Shown one piece after another: positions 7,342-14,527 of a stretch of 14,626 bases of DNA (its first letter is position 1; each line of letters starts with the position of its first letter). Source of the DNA: JBJXFK01 sp046155505 (GTDB lineage Bacteria > Planctomycetota > Phycisphaerae > UBA1845 > Fen-1342); contig JBJXFK010000357.1 of the NCBI GenBank assembly GCA_046155505.1, forward strand, positions 1 through 14,626, written 5' to 3'. The notes beneath the pieces were generated by a model that was not told where the DNA came from, did no database searches, and worked only from the letters and a program-made list of their open reading frames with translations. The translations under genes and the position numbers were made by a program.

Positions 7342-7495
7342 CCGAAGTGCTCGATGACGCACAATGAGGCGCCGGCAGCGCCTTGATCGCGACCTGCCGG
7401 TCCAGCCGCGTGACCGTGGCGAGGTACACCTCGCCCATGCCCCCGCGGCCGAGCTCGCGTTCGATCTTGAATGGGCCGATGGTGGTTGGGTGCAT
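7337..7495 (-). pseudogene. 5' stub of a Ser/Thr kinase gene
   Basis: From ATG 7493-7495 the frame reads MHPTTIGPFKIERELGRGGM, GEVYLATVTRLDRQVAIKAL, then PAPHCASSSTSA and a TAA at 7337-7339 (52 aa). The first 41 codons (7373-7495) are clearly the start of a Hanks-type kinase with the glycine loop (GRGGMGEV) and the catalytic-lysine strand VAIK. The rest of the kinase is absent. The break comes right after the KALP motif, which is also present in the intact kinase just upstream at 10280 (VAIKALPEH). The stub starts 25 nt after that kinase's stop, so it is probably the remains of a tandem kinase gene, perhaps lost by recombination. The two DNA sequences differ too much for a fresh duplication. 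A 52-aa stub cannot be catalytic. Confidence 0.8.
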
Positions 7496-7520
7496 ATTGG
7501 GCACGTGTCGATGGTCGTGA

Positions 7521-10280
7521 TCACTTACTCACAGAACGATCTCCGGCCGTCTCCGGCCGCCAATCGCTCACGATGATGAGGTGGGCAGCTTCCTGTGGCT
7601 TGTCCTCGATCGCGATCAGGAACCGCTCGCGCGGATGGTCGTAGGTCAGAATCTGCGTGTGCTCGTCCAGCGGGCGCCCGCCGCCCGCCGTCAGCATCTC
7701 CCGCGGCGGCGCGACGTCGAGTTGGCCGTTCTTCGTGGTCACCGCCGCGGACCACATCCGGCGCGACCTCTCCACCCAATAAACTGCGCGGCCGCCCCCA
7801 TCCCCGAGCCATCCGTATTCCTCAGCGACCTCGGTGAGCGACACCTGCACCGGGGTTCCTGGCGACGGGTACGCGACGACATAGAGCGGAGCGGTGAGGG
7901 GGGCCCCCCGCGGCCGCATGCGGTACACGAGCGCATCGCCCGCGGGAGAAATACGCGGGATGAACTCGGACTCCGGGGTCGTCATGTACGCCTTGGGTGG
8001 CTGGTTGTCGTCCAGGCTGAGCGTCATGAGTTCGCCCATCTTGTCGCGGTTGTGCCACTGGCTGAAGAGCAGCGTCCGCCCGTCGGGGGTCACCGAGCCG
8101 GGGAAGTACTCGAACCCTGGCTCGCCGGAGAGCACGCGGGGCGGCCCGCCGGTGACCGGGAGGCTCACGAGATCGAAGCCGGCACCGGCCTGCCTGGCGC
8201 ACAGCACACTCTGCGTGCCCGGCGACCACTCTCCGGCGATCATCTCCCACGCCGGATCGCCGATGGGCGCCTTGGTGCCGCGTTCAAGGTCGAGGATCGC
8301 CATGGACTGCTCGCGGTGGTCGCCGCCGATGCCGACCGCCGCCCGACGGGCATCGGGTGAAAGGCTCGCGGACCACGCGGCCAATGGTTCGAAGGCGATG
8401 GGCGTGCGCTCGCCCTTCGTGTCCATCCACGCAAGGCGCATCTTTGGAGCCCGCACGACAGGCTGGTAGACGAGCGCGCCCCGCGCACTGATGCCGAGAT
8501 TCAGGGAGCCTCGGACCTTGTTGTGCTGCACGCCGGCGGCGATCGGGTGGGCGGTCCCCGTGAGTTCGAGGCGCTGCAGATCGAACGGCTGAACCATCAG
8601 GTTTTCGTCTCGAACAAAGGCGAGAAGCCCCCCCTCCGTCCCCGCCCCCGTCGACTCGACGAACATGGCCTCGGCTTCGCCCGGCAGGACCAACTTGGTT
8701 TCCCCGGTGGCGGGGTCGAAGGCGCACACGCCCTCGGTCTTCGCGTGCTTGCCGTAGTACACGAAGCGCCGCCCGTCGGGCAGGAAGTGAGGAAGGCGGT
8801 GGGATACGTTGGGCGCGTCGGGCGTCGTGATCGGCGAGGGGCTGCCGCCGGAGTCGCTCACGATCAAGAGGCCGCCGTTGGAGCTGGGGGCGAAGACGAT
8901 CGTGCCCTTGGTGCCCCACGATCCGCCGCGGCCGGACGGGGCATCGCAGAGCACGCGCACGATCCCGTCGCCCACATCGATGCGTTTGAGTTTCTCGTCC
9001 GCGAAGAAGGCGATGGACTTCCCGTCGGGGGACCAGAACGGATGCGTGGCGTCGTCGGTGCCGGCGAGTGGGCGGAACTCGAGTCGCGCGAGGTGTCGCA
9101 GGAATAGCGACGACGAGCGTACGCCCTCCTTTGTGTTGGCGACGATCACGACGTGTAACCCGTCCGGCGACAAAGCCACGGCTCGGTCAAACCTGTACAG
9201 CTTCTTATCCGTTGGCAACCCGAGCATCGCCCGCACTTCGAGGCTTTCTGATCTTCGCACGGCGGGCGATGGCTTGAGCGCCAGGACGATGACGACGGCT
9301 GCGGCGGCCAGCAGCGAGGTGGTCAGAAGCACGGCCGGCGAACGCCACCACGGGCGCATTGCGCCGGTCGCGCTCGCCGCCGGTCCCCCAGGGTTGGCGA
9401 TCAACTGTTCGATCTCGATGCGGGCATCCCCGATATCCCGCAACCGGTGCTGTTTATCCTTGGCCAGACACCGCTTGAGCAGTGTCACGAGCGGAGCAGG
9501 CGGCGTCGGCGGAAGTAGCGAGAGGTCGAGTTCCTTGTGAAGCGTGGCACCGATGGCGTCGGCGACCGTCTCGCCGCGGAACGGCTGCGCGCCGGTAAGC
9601 ATCTCGTACAACACACAACCGAACGAAAAAATATCCGAGCGTTTGTCCACCGGCTTGCCGCGGGCCTGCTCGGGGGACATGTAGCCGGCCGTCCCCAGAA
9701 TCGCGCCCGGAATCGTCGGACTCTCCGTATACGCCGGCGATGTCACAGTCATCGTCGGCGAGTTCGCGTCCGCAGTGCGAATACCGCTGCTCGCGCTGCC
9801 GACTGAATCGGCGCTTCGGGCCAGGCCGAAATCCAGCACCTTCACAACACCCTCGGGCGTGACCATCACGTTGCCAGGTTTCAGGTCGCGGTGGATGACG
9901 CCCTTTTCGTGAGCAGCCTCGAGCGCCACTGCGATCTGGATCGCGAGCTGCAACGCCTCGGCGACAGGCAATTGCCCGCGCTTTAGCCGGGCGGCCAGCG
10001 TCTCGCCCTCGACGTATTCCATGACGAGCAGTTTCTTGCCGGCGTCCTCCTCGAGCGCGTATACCGCGGCGAGGCCGGGGTGGTTAAGCGACGCGACGAT
10101 TTTCGCCTCGCGCTCGAACCGAGCAAGCCGATCCGGATCGCTGACGAGGTGCTCCGGCAGGGCCTTGATCGCCACGAGTCGATCCAGCCGCGTGTCCCGC
10201 GCGAGAAAGACCTCACCCATACCGCCCGCGCCGAGCCGCGAGACGATCTCGAAGATCCCAATTCTGGAGCCAAGTTTCAT
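7521..10280 (-). CDS. transmembrane Ser/Thr protein kinase with TolB-like propeller (919 aa)
   Basis: A Hanks-type kinase. I chose ATG 10278-10280 because relatives begin with a phrase like MKLGSRIGIFEIVSRLGAGG; a GTG at 10325 would add 15 residues. Using the ATG, the kinase domain covers about 8-295: glycine loop GAGGMGEV at 17-24, VAIK with Lys39, HRDLKPGN at 130-137, DFG at 150-152, a Ser/Thr-rich activation segment (about 158-195) and MSPEQ at 201-205. A membrane helix lies at about 313-335. The rest is a beta-propeller with TolB/WD40-like blades (ALSPDGLHVVIV, FWSPDGKSIAFFADE, VTPDGRTLLFSQW) that probably faces outward as a sensor. It is intact, unlike the kinase at 3235. No sigma factor is adjacent; upstream is rearranged DNA, so its original partner may be lost. 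Confidence 0.93.
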   Translation of the reverse strand: MKLGSRIGIFEIVSRLGAGGMGEVFLARDTRLDRLVAIKALPEHLVSDPDRLARFEREAKIVASLNHPGLAAVYALEEDAGKKLLVMEYVEGETLAARLKRGQLPVAEALQLAIQIAVALEAAHEKGVIHRDLKPGNVMVTPEGVVKVLDFGLARSADSVGSASSGIRTADANSPTMTVTSPAYTESPTIPGAILGTAGYMSPEQARGKPVDKRSDIFSFGCVLYEMLTGAQPFRGETVADAIGATLHKELDLSLLPPTPPAPLVTLLKRCLAKDKQHRLRDIGDARIEIEQLIANPGGPAASATGAMRPWWRSPAVLLTTSLLAAAAVVIVLALKPSPAVRRSESLEVRAMLGLPTDKKLYRFDRAVALSPDGLHVVIVANTKEGVRSSSLFLRHLARLEFRPLAGTDDATHPFWSPDGKSIAFFADEKLKRIDVGDGIVRVLCDAPSGRGGSWGTKGTIVFAPSSNGGLLIVSDSGGSPSPITTPDAPNVSHRLPHFLPDGRRFVYYGKHAKTEGVCAFDPATGETKLVLPGEAEAMFVESTGAGTEGGLLAFVRDENLMVQPFDLQRLELTGTAHPIAAGVQHNKVRGSLNLGISARGALVYQPVVRAPKMRLAWMDTKGERTPIAFEPLAAWSASLSPDARRAAVGIGGDHREQSMAILDLERGTKAPIGDPAWEMIAGEWSPGTQSVLCARQAGAGFDLVSLPVTGGPPRVLSGEPGFEYFPGSVTPDGRTLLFSQWHNRDKMGELMTLSLDDNQPPKAYMTTPESEFIPRISPAGDALVYRMRPRGAPLTAPLYVVAYPSPGTPVQVSLTEVAEEYGWLGDGGGRAVYWVERSRRMWSAAVTTKNGQLDVAPPREMLTAGGGRPLDEHTQILTYDHPRERFLIAIEDKPQEAAHLIIVSDWRPETAGDRSVSK

Positions 10281-10652
10281 CGTACCCCAATCACATTCGG
10301 GCGCCGTCGCTTCCCCATCATTCACTCATGCTGCGCGAAGCCAACAGGAAGGGCGGTTGAAATCGCCCAGCGAATGAAGACATTTGAACAGGATTGCGCC
10401 TGACGGACAAGCCGCGACATCACGGCGTACATAACGGGCAGAGTCATGACCCGCGCGTATTGCGCGACGCATGGGTTTGACTCGGAGTCTGCCCATTCCC
10501 ACGCGCACGGAAGCGCCACTCGATCCAGCCGAACGCCGCCGACAGATCGCATCGATCCTCGAGCGTGGCGTAGCCCGTCGTTGTGGCCGACGTTCGCATC
10601 ACGCTGCTTCAGGGAGCTCCACTCGCCGCACGAAATGCGACTCTACCGACGG
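10281..10652. other. gap between kinase and hsdM remnant
   Basis: No recognised gene lies here. A minus-strand frame at 10444-10599 could code for 51 residues (begins MRTSATTTGYATLEDRCDLS), but it has no ribosome site or known relatives, so I do not call it. The upstream region of the kinase contains no clear -10/-35 pair. Expected hsdS sequence downstream of the hsdM stop is not visible. Confidence 0.5.
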
Positions 10653-10920
10653 TTACGGTTGTTCGCTGAGTTCGACTGCCAGCTTGCCGAATTGCGCCAG
10701 CGCGTCCTCCAGATCCTCGACGATTTCCTGCGCCAGTACGTCTGGCTCCGGCAAGTCATCGCGGTCAGTGAGCGCCTTATCTTTCAGCCAGAAGATATCG
10801 AGGTTCGCCTTGTCGCGCTTCATCAACTCGTCGTAGTCGAACGCTCGCCAGCGACCTTCGGGTCCGACGCCGCCTTTGCCTTCAGCCTCGGCCTCTTTGG
10901 TCAGCGGTTCGATAGCGAGG
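10653..10920 (-). pseudogene. hsdM: 3' fragment of a type I restriction-modification methylase gene
   Basis: On the minus strand, stop TAA at 10653-10655, the frame reads GRWRAFDYDELMKRDKANLD, then IFWLKDKALTDRDDLPEPDV, then LAQEIVEDLEDALAQFGKLA and VELSEQP. This is the well-known C-terminal signature of HsdM / N-6 adenine methylases (R-D-K-x-N-L-D-I-F-W-L-[KR]-D...L-P-x-P-D-V...E-I-V-E-D-L). Only about 70-90 codons remain: no SAM-binding or NPPF catalytic motif, and no hsdS or hsdR nearby. Upstream on this strand, similarity fades at about 10900-10935, where the plus-strand dockerin gene begins to look real. The upper end given is therefore approximate. The fragment is a relic and has no activity. 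Confidence 0.85.
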
Positions 10921-10940
10921 GACTGCTGATCGGTGGAGAA

Positions 10941-11948
10941 ATGCCAATCAATGCGACGATCGCCGGCGATCAGGCATATGCCGACGTGGCTCCGCTACCG
11001 GACGGCGGGTTCATGGTCTGCTGGCAGGATTCGCTGGCCGACGGCAGCGGCAACGCGGTCGTGGCCAGGACGTTCGATGCGAGTGCCGTCGGCGCGACCG
11101 CGTTTGTCGTCAATCAGACGACCAGCGGGTCGCAGTCCTCGCCGTCGATCTCGCGCTTGACCGAGAATGATCTGGCGATCGCGTGGCAGAGCGGAGTCTC
11201 CGACCTGTCGGGCCAGACCGAGGGCATCGACATCTATCAGCGCCGCATCAGCACCGACACGCTCGCCCCGCTTGGCAACGAGCAGCGCGTGAACGCATCA
11301 CTGCCGTATGACCAGCAGCGTCCGTCGGTCGGCGCGCTCAGCAGCGGCGACTTCGTGGTGATCTGGGACGGCGCGGGGCCGTTCAGCGTCGGCACCGATC
11401 GCAACGACATCTATGCCCGCTGGTTCGACGCCACGCCGCCGACGGTCACGTCAACCGCCGTGAATACAAACGGCAATGGACATGTCACGTCGGTCGCGCT
11501 CGAGTTCAGCGAGCCGGTGGGCGTGAATTTCTCGCAGGTCAGCGTCGTGGGTCAGCAGAGCGGCCCGCGGCCGTTCGCCGGCAGCTACGACTCGCACGCG
11601 TGGGTGGCGACACTGACGTTTGATCCGCCGCTTTCGCCCGACGATTACGAGCTGATCCTGCTCGCGACGGCGGCGGTGAGTGCCGAGGGCGGATCGGTGG
11701 ACGGCAATCGCGATCGGCTCGGCGGCGATTCGTTCCAGTATGCGTTCGTGGTCGAGGGTGCTGCTCACTGTCTGGGTGATCTGAACGGCGACAACGCGGT
11801 CACGCTGACCGATCTGTCGATTCAGCTTGCCAACTTCGGCACCGGCAGCGGCGCGACGCTGGAGGACGGCGACACGAACGGCGACGGCGACGTGGATCTG
11901 AGCGATCTGTCCACTCTGCTGGCGAATTTCGGCTCGACGTGCAACTGA
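10941..11948 (+). CDS. 5'-truncated secreted protein with C-terminal dockerin (about 335 aa left)
   Basis: Clear protein signal starts near ATG 10941 (GGAG lies only 2-3 nt before it, so the start is uncertain). The open frame runs back to 10446, but that part is antisense to the hsdM fragment and is not genuine. Repeats of an exported beta-module are visible: INATIAGDQAYADVAPLPDG, GGFMVCWQD; then VNQTTSGSQSSPSISRLTEN, DLAIAWQS; then RVNASLPYDQQRPSVGALSS, GDFVVIWDG. An Ig-like/CARDB-type stretch follows, and the end is a dockerin type I pair, GDLNGDNAVTLTDLSIQLAN and GDTNGDGDVDLSDLSTLLAN, with Ca-binding Asp/Asn positions. Such C-termini are frequent in planctomycete surface proteins. No signal peptide remains, so the 5' part was lost with the rearrangement. 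A terminator follows. Confidence 0.75.
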   Translation: MPINATIAGDQAYADVAPLPDGGFMVCWQDSLADGSGNAVVARTFDASAVGATAFVVNQTTSGSQSSPSISRLTENDLAIAWQSGVSDLSGQTEGIDIYQRRISTDTLAPLGNEQRVNASLPYDQQRPSVGALSSGDFVVIWDGAGPFSVGTDRNDIYARWFDATPPTVTSTAVNTNGNGHVTSVALEFSEPVGVNFSQVSVVGQQSGPRPFAGSYDSHAWVATLTFDPPLSPDDYELILLATAAVSAEGGSVDGNRDRLGGDSFQYAFVVEGAAHCLGDLNGDNAVTLTDLSIQLANFGTGSGATLEDGDTNGDGDVDLSDLSTLLANFGSTCN

Positions 11949-11974
11949 CGACTGCGAGTTGAGAGGATGGCGAT

Positions 11975-12021
11975 GGAGCCGATCGCGGGCACGATGCGCC
12001 GCGATCGGCTCCCGTTTTTTT
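11975..12021 (+). terminator. strong Rho-independent terminator
   Basis: GGAGCCGATCGCGG (11975-11988) and CCGCGATCGGCTCC (11999-12012) are exact inverses around a 10-nt loop, followed by CG and seven T (12015-12021). It ends the dockerin gene, whose stop is 27 nt before the stem. It also separates that gene from the convergent sigma gene. Confidence 0.92.
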
Positions 12022-12038
12022 GCACACACGCGGCGCGA

Positions 12039-12644
12039 TCAAAAATCGGATTCCGCGCCGAGCATATCCTGCAGTATGTCACGGAGCTTACGGGTCAGGC
12101 GAAACTTGATCCCGTCCAGCGTGTTGCGGTTCATGTTCCAGCGGGCGCAGGTTTCTTCGACGGATTTCTGTTCGATCACGTATTCGTGGAACGCGCCAAA
12201 CGTTGATTCCTGCACTTCGCCGCGCAGTCGCTCGAACGCATGCCGCAGGTGTGCCTGCTTCCAAACCAGATCAAATTCGTCGTCCGGCGCTGGCGAAGCA
12301 TCGGCGGCCGCGTCAAACACGGCCGTATCCGCACCGCGCTCGCGGTGCTTGTCCCAACGATTCAGCATGTGATTTTGGGCAATGCGCAGGAGCCAAGACT
12401 TAAAGCGCCCTTTGGCCGGGTCGTACTCGAACGTCTGGATATGGCGGTGCACCAGGGTCATGCAGTATTGCACGACATCGTCGGCATCACCTGAAGACAG
12501 CCCCTTCCGCATCGCGTATCGCATGAGCAGTGGACGATACATGGCGTCAAACTCGTCCCAAGCCGCCGAGTCGCGCGCATCGCGGATGCGGACCAGCAGT
12601 GTGACGCTGGTGGCGGCCTCTCGGCTCGAATCAGGCGGCAGCAT
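12039..12644 (-). CDS. ECF-type RNA polymerase sigma factor (201 aa)
   Basis: The start at ATG 12642-12644 has GGAG about 6 nt upstream; a longer frame to 12740 has none. Region 2 is at about 28-105: AWDEFDAMYRPLLMRYAMRK, then DADDVVQ at 53-59, FEYDPAKGRFKSWLLRIAQN and HMLNRWDKH. Region 4 is at about 135-190: FERLRGEVQESTFGAFHEYV, SVEETCARWNMNRNTLDGIK. The acidic DADD motif needed for core polymerase contact is intact, unlike in the sigma factor at 2667. This type is common in planctomycetes, often without a linked anti-sigma factor, and none is seen here. It diverges from the coiled-coil protein gene at 12903, a likely but unproven target. An acidic-Pro linker (about 110-125) separates the two domains. 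Confidence 0.92.
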   Translation of the reverse strand: MLPPDSSREAATSVTLLVRIRDARDSAAWDEFDAMYRPLLMRYAMRKGLSSGDADDVVQYCMTLVHRHIQTFEYDPAKGRFKSWLLRIAQNHMLNRWDKHRERGADTAVFDAAADASPAPDDEFDLVWKQAHLRHAFERLRGEVQESTFGAFHEYVIEQKSVEETCARWNMNRNTLDGIKFRLTRKLRDILQDMLGAESDF

Positions 12645-12828
12645 ATGCAACTCCGATCGGTGGCAGTGTAGCACGAAGTACCTGCGCGCTTCCTGATCGC
12701 GACAGCACCTCCAGTGCTGGCGATCGGCGCTGTCGCGCACCGCAGTTCAGATACGCGGTTCGGGCCGATTCCTCTAGAAGAAAATTGCGCGCGGCGGGAA
12801 GAACAGTCCCCTTTGGTTGTAACGATTG

Positions 12829-12897
12829 CGGCGAGCCGAATGGTTCGGCCAGTCGCCGGGAGCACACACTGTAATTCGCGGCGATGCCGCGAGGAGA
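12829..12897 (+). promoter_or_regulatory. structured leader upstream of the coiled-coil gene
   Basis: The arms CGGCGA (12829-12834) and TCGCCG (12853-12858) enclose a hairpin GCCGAA/TTCGGC (12835-12840 and 12844-12849). A second hairpin, CGCGGC/GCCGCG (12877-12882 and 12886-12891), ends exactly where the ribosome site GAGGAGA (12891-12897) begins. Folding there could limit ribosome access. The rest of the divergent gap 12645-12902 shows no gene. Confidence 0.45.
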
Positions 12898-12902
12898 CCA
12901 GG

Positions 12903-13586
12903 ATGAATCGAATTTGTGCCACTCTCATCGGGTTGGTGGTCAGCTCATCGGGAGTGTCTGCCTTTGCTCAGGGCCATGCATGCCCTCATGGACGAACAGA
13001 CAACTGTCCTGCTTGTTGTCGTTCCGACGACCCGGCTTCGACAAGAGAATCGAACGCGGCCGCGCAAGACCTGCGTCGCTCTGAAAGCGCGAAGGCGAAC
13101 CGGCTCAAAAAGCAGGCTGAGCGGCTGAAAACGCTCAGCGCGCTGTGTGAGTTGGAGAACGCAAATCGAGCGGACAAGGAGAACGCCGCGCAGCGCGCGA
13201 TTCAGACCAAGCAGCGTCTGCAGCTAGAACAGAAACTGGAAAACACCCGGCGAAAGATCCAGGCCGCAGACGCGAAACTCAACGGCAATGAGATGAAGCT
13301 CAGCCGCATCGACCGGTTTCTCAAGCGGCAGGCAACGGCTCGCACAACCCCCCAGCGAAAAATCGACGAAGCGCGCCGCGCCAGCGCGGCGATCACGAAG
13401 CAAATTGAACAGCTTCGGGAGAGTCGCGGACGCATGGAAGACAGTTTCAACGAGATTACGACGAAACTCGATTACCTGAATGCGAAGGAGGGCAAGCCGC
13501 GGCGCATGAACATGGTGCCGCCGGGAACGGGGTTCAAGCGTGGGTCCCAAACACCTGACGGGACCTTTGTCAGCGAGCCGGACTAG
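12903..13586 (+). CDS. secreted coiled-coil protein (227 aa)
   Basis: ATG 12903 follows GAGGAGA by a few nt; the longer frame from 12714 is unsupported. Residues 1-22 form a signal peptide (MNRICATLIGLVVSSSGVSA, then FAQ). A short Cys-rich segment follows (C27, then CPACC at 35-39), which may bind metal or form disulfides. From about 50 to 200 the chain is nearly all Lys/Arg/Glu/Gln/Ala/Leu in heptad-like order (KKQAERLKTLSALCELENAN, RLQLEQKLENTRRKIQAADA), typical of a long coiled coil. The tail (PPGTGFKRGSQTPDGTF) is loose. No enzyme motif is present. It probably works as an extracytoplasmic structural or binding protein. It diverges from the sigma factor at 12644. I do not recognise a family. 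Confidence 0.8.
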   Translation: MNRICATLIGLVVSSSGVSAFAQGHACPHGRTDNCPACCRSDDPASTRESNAAAQDLRRSESAKANRLKKQAERLKTLSALCELENANRADKENAAQRAIQTKQRLQLEQKLENTRRKIQAADAKLNGNEMKLSRIDRFLKRQATARTTPQRKIDEARRASAAITKQIEQLRESRGRMEDSFNEITTKLDYLNAKEGKPRRMNMVPPGTGFKRGSQTPDGTFVSEPD

Positions 13587-13730
13587 CGCGGAAAAGCGTC
13601 GCGCCGGTCTGGCGCGTTCCCCGCTGTATCTTGAAAAGCGAAGCACTCGCCGGCACATGGCATCGTTTGACTTACCGTCGCACCTGCCCAAATCGATCAT
13701 GGTCATTCCGCTCGCAATCGCGTGAGAACG
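13587..13730. other. short gap after the coiled-coil gene
   Basis: It has a small hairpin, GCGCC/GGCGC (near 13600-13617), without a T run, and no gene that I can support. It leads directly into the first copy of the ~200-nt repeat. Confidence 0.4.
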
Positions 13731-13937
13731 GCTATGGAAAACGCCTTGCTGCGACCGGTCTACACGGCGCGCCAGACTTCAAGTCTTGGCGCGTCGCTCG
13801 TTTTACGCGACGCAAATGTGCTGCTGTACGCCCCACAAAAAATACGAGAGCGAGGAGAAGAAAATCGCCCACCCCGTGTGACCCTGATGAACCGCCGCGG
13901 TGTGCGGCGGTTGCACGAGACCCGGAGCACGAGGAAT
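13731..13937 (+). repeat. structured repeat, copy 1, in the leader of the lipoprotein gene
   Basis: This segment aligns with 14297-14500 in the same order: an ATGGA word, CCGGTC (13755-13760), GGCGCGCC, GGCGCG, then CCCACAAA, GTGACCCTGATGA (13878-13890) and a hairpin with loop GGTGT. Predicted stems: CGCGCC...GGCGCG; GCGTCGC/GCGACGC just after it; and ACCGCCGC/GCGGCGGT (13891-13898 and 13904-13911). It ends at the ribosome site GAGGAA before ATG 13943, so it is probably transcribed as a 5' leader. Confidence 0.6.
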
Positions 13938-13942
13938 CGGCG

Positions 13943-14257
13943 ATGAAGCGAATGAACGTGACGAAGGCGGCGATGGTGGGCATGCTGGCGGCGATCGGCA
14001 CGGTGGGCTGCGTCGGTGAGTTTCTGCCCTCTTTTGATCCCAACTCAGGCCCCATCGGCCCGGGCCCGATTCCGTCTGGGCCCCCGAGTCCCGGACTTCC
14101 TATTCCCCCGCGGAATCCCACTCCCCCGCTACCCTGGCCAGCAGTCGTTCCAGAGCCAACTGGTTCCGGTCCAATTATCTTTCCGCCGAGCGCCCCAGTC
14201 GATGATTGCTGGGATCCCAACTGCTGCTGGGATCCAGACTACTGCTGGTACTACTGA
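13943..14257 (+). CDS. small Pro/Gly-rich lipoprotein with Cys/Trp repeat tail (104 aa)
   Basis: The ATG at 13943 follows GAGGAA by about 6 nt. Residues 1-23 form a lipoprotein signal (KAAMVGMLAAIGTVGC), with Cys23 the likely lipidated residue; the -3 Thr is unusual. The mature part is Pro/Gly/Ser-rich and low in order (GPIGPGPIPSGPPSPGLPIP). The last 17 residues are a short repeat with a 6-residue period, DCWDPN-CCWDPD-YCWYY, mirrored in the DNA as two exact TGCTGGGATCC words 18 nt apart (14207-14217 and 14225-14235). That may be a metal-binding, disulfide or aromatic surface patch. The gene lies between two copies of a structured repeat. No family is recognised. Confidence 0.72.
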   Translation: MKRMNVTKAAMVGMLAAIGTVGCVGEFLPSFDPNSGPIGPGPIPSGPPSPGLPIPPRNPTPPLPWPAVVPEPTGSGPIIFPPSAPVDDCWDPNCCWDPDYCWYY

Positions 14258-14296
14258 CGCAAGCGTTTTGCGATTTCGATTGTGGCTTGGGGAGAC

Positions 14297-14500
14297 CGGC
14301 CATGGATAGCCACTGGGCGGCGGCCGGTCGACAAGGCGCGCCGGGCTTTTGAGCCTGGCGCGCCGCTCGCGCGGCACGACGCCGTTGAGGCGAGGTGTCC
14401 CACAAAGGTCATATGCGACGGGAAGAAGTTCGGTCGTCGCGTGTAACCCTGATGATCAGCCGCGGTGTGCGGCATTCGCATGAGGACCCCCGGTCGAATC
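14297..14500 (+). repeat. structured repeat, copy 2, after the lipoprotein gene
   Basis: The segment matches copy 1 from an ATGGA word through CCGGTC (14324-14329), GGCGCGCC, GGCGCG, CCCACAAA and GTAACCCTGATGA (14443-14455). The 15-nt hairpin core GCCGCGGTGTGCGGC is identical (14459-14473). The second stem is GCCGC/GCGGC instead of GTCGC/GCGAC in copy 1, a T-A to C-G pair swap. No plus-strand gene starts convincingly after it; the next gene reads toward it from the right. Confidence 0.55.
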
Positions 14501-14527
14501 TTTCAGCTATCAGCGAGGATGCCGCCG

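Noticed and set aside
10444..10599. 51-aa minus-strand frame upstream of the kinase
   Set aside because: No ribosome site, no family resemblance, and it lies in a rearranged stretch.
13882..13925. CTGATGA followed by a hairpin in both repeat copies, as in hammerhead ribozymes
   Set aside because: The hammerhead core needs GAAA right after the second stem and a matching cleavage stem. Copy 1 has TGCACGAGA and copy 2 ATTCGCATG there, so the core is not met.
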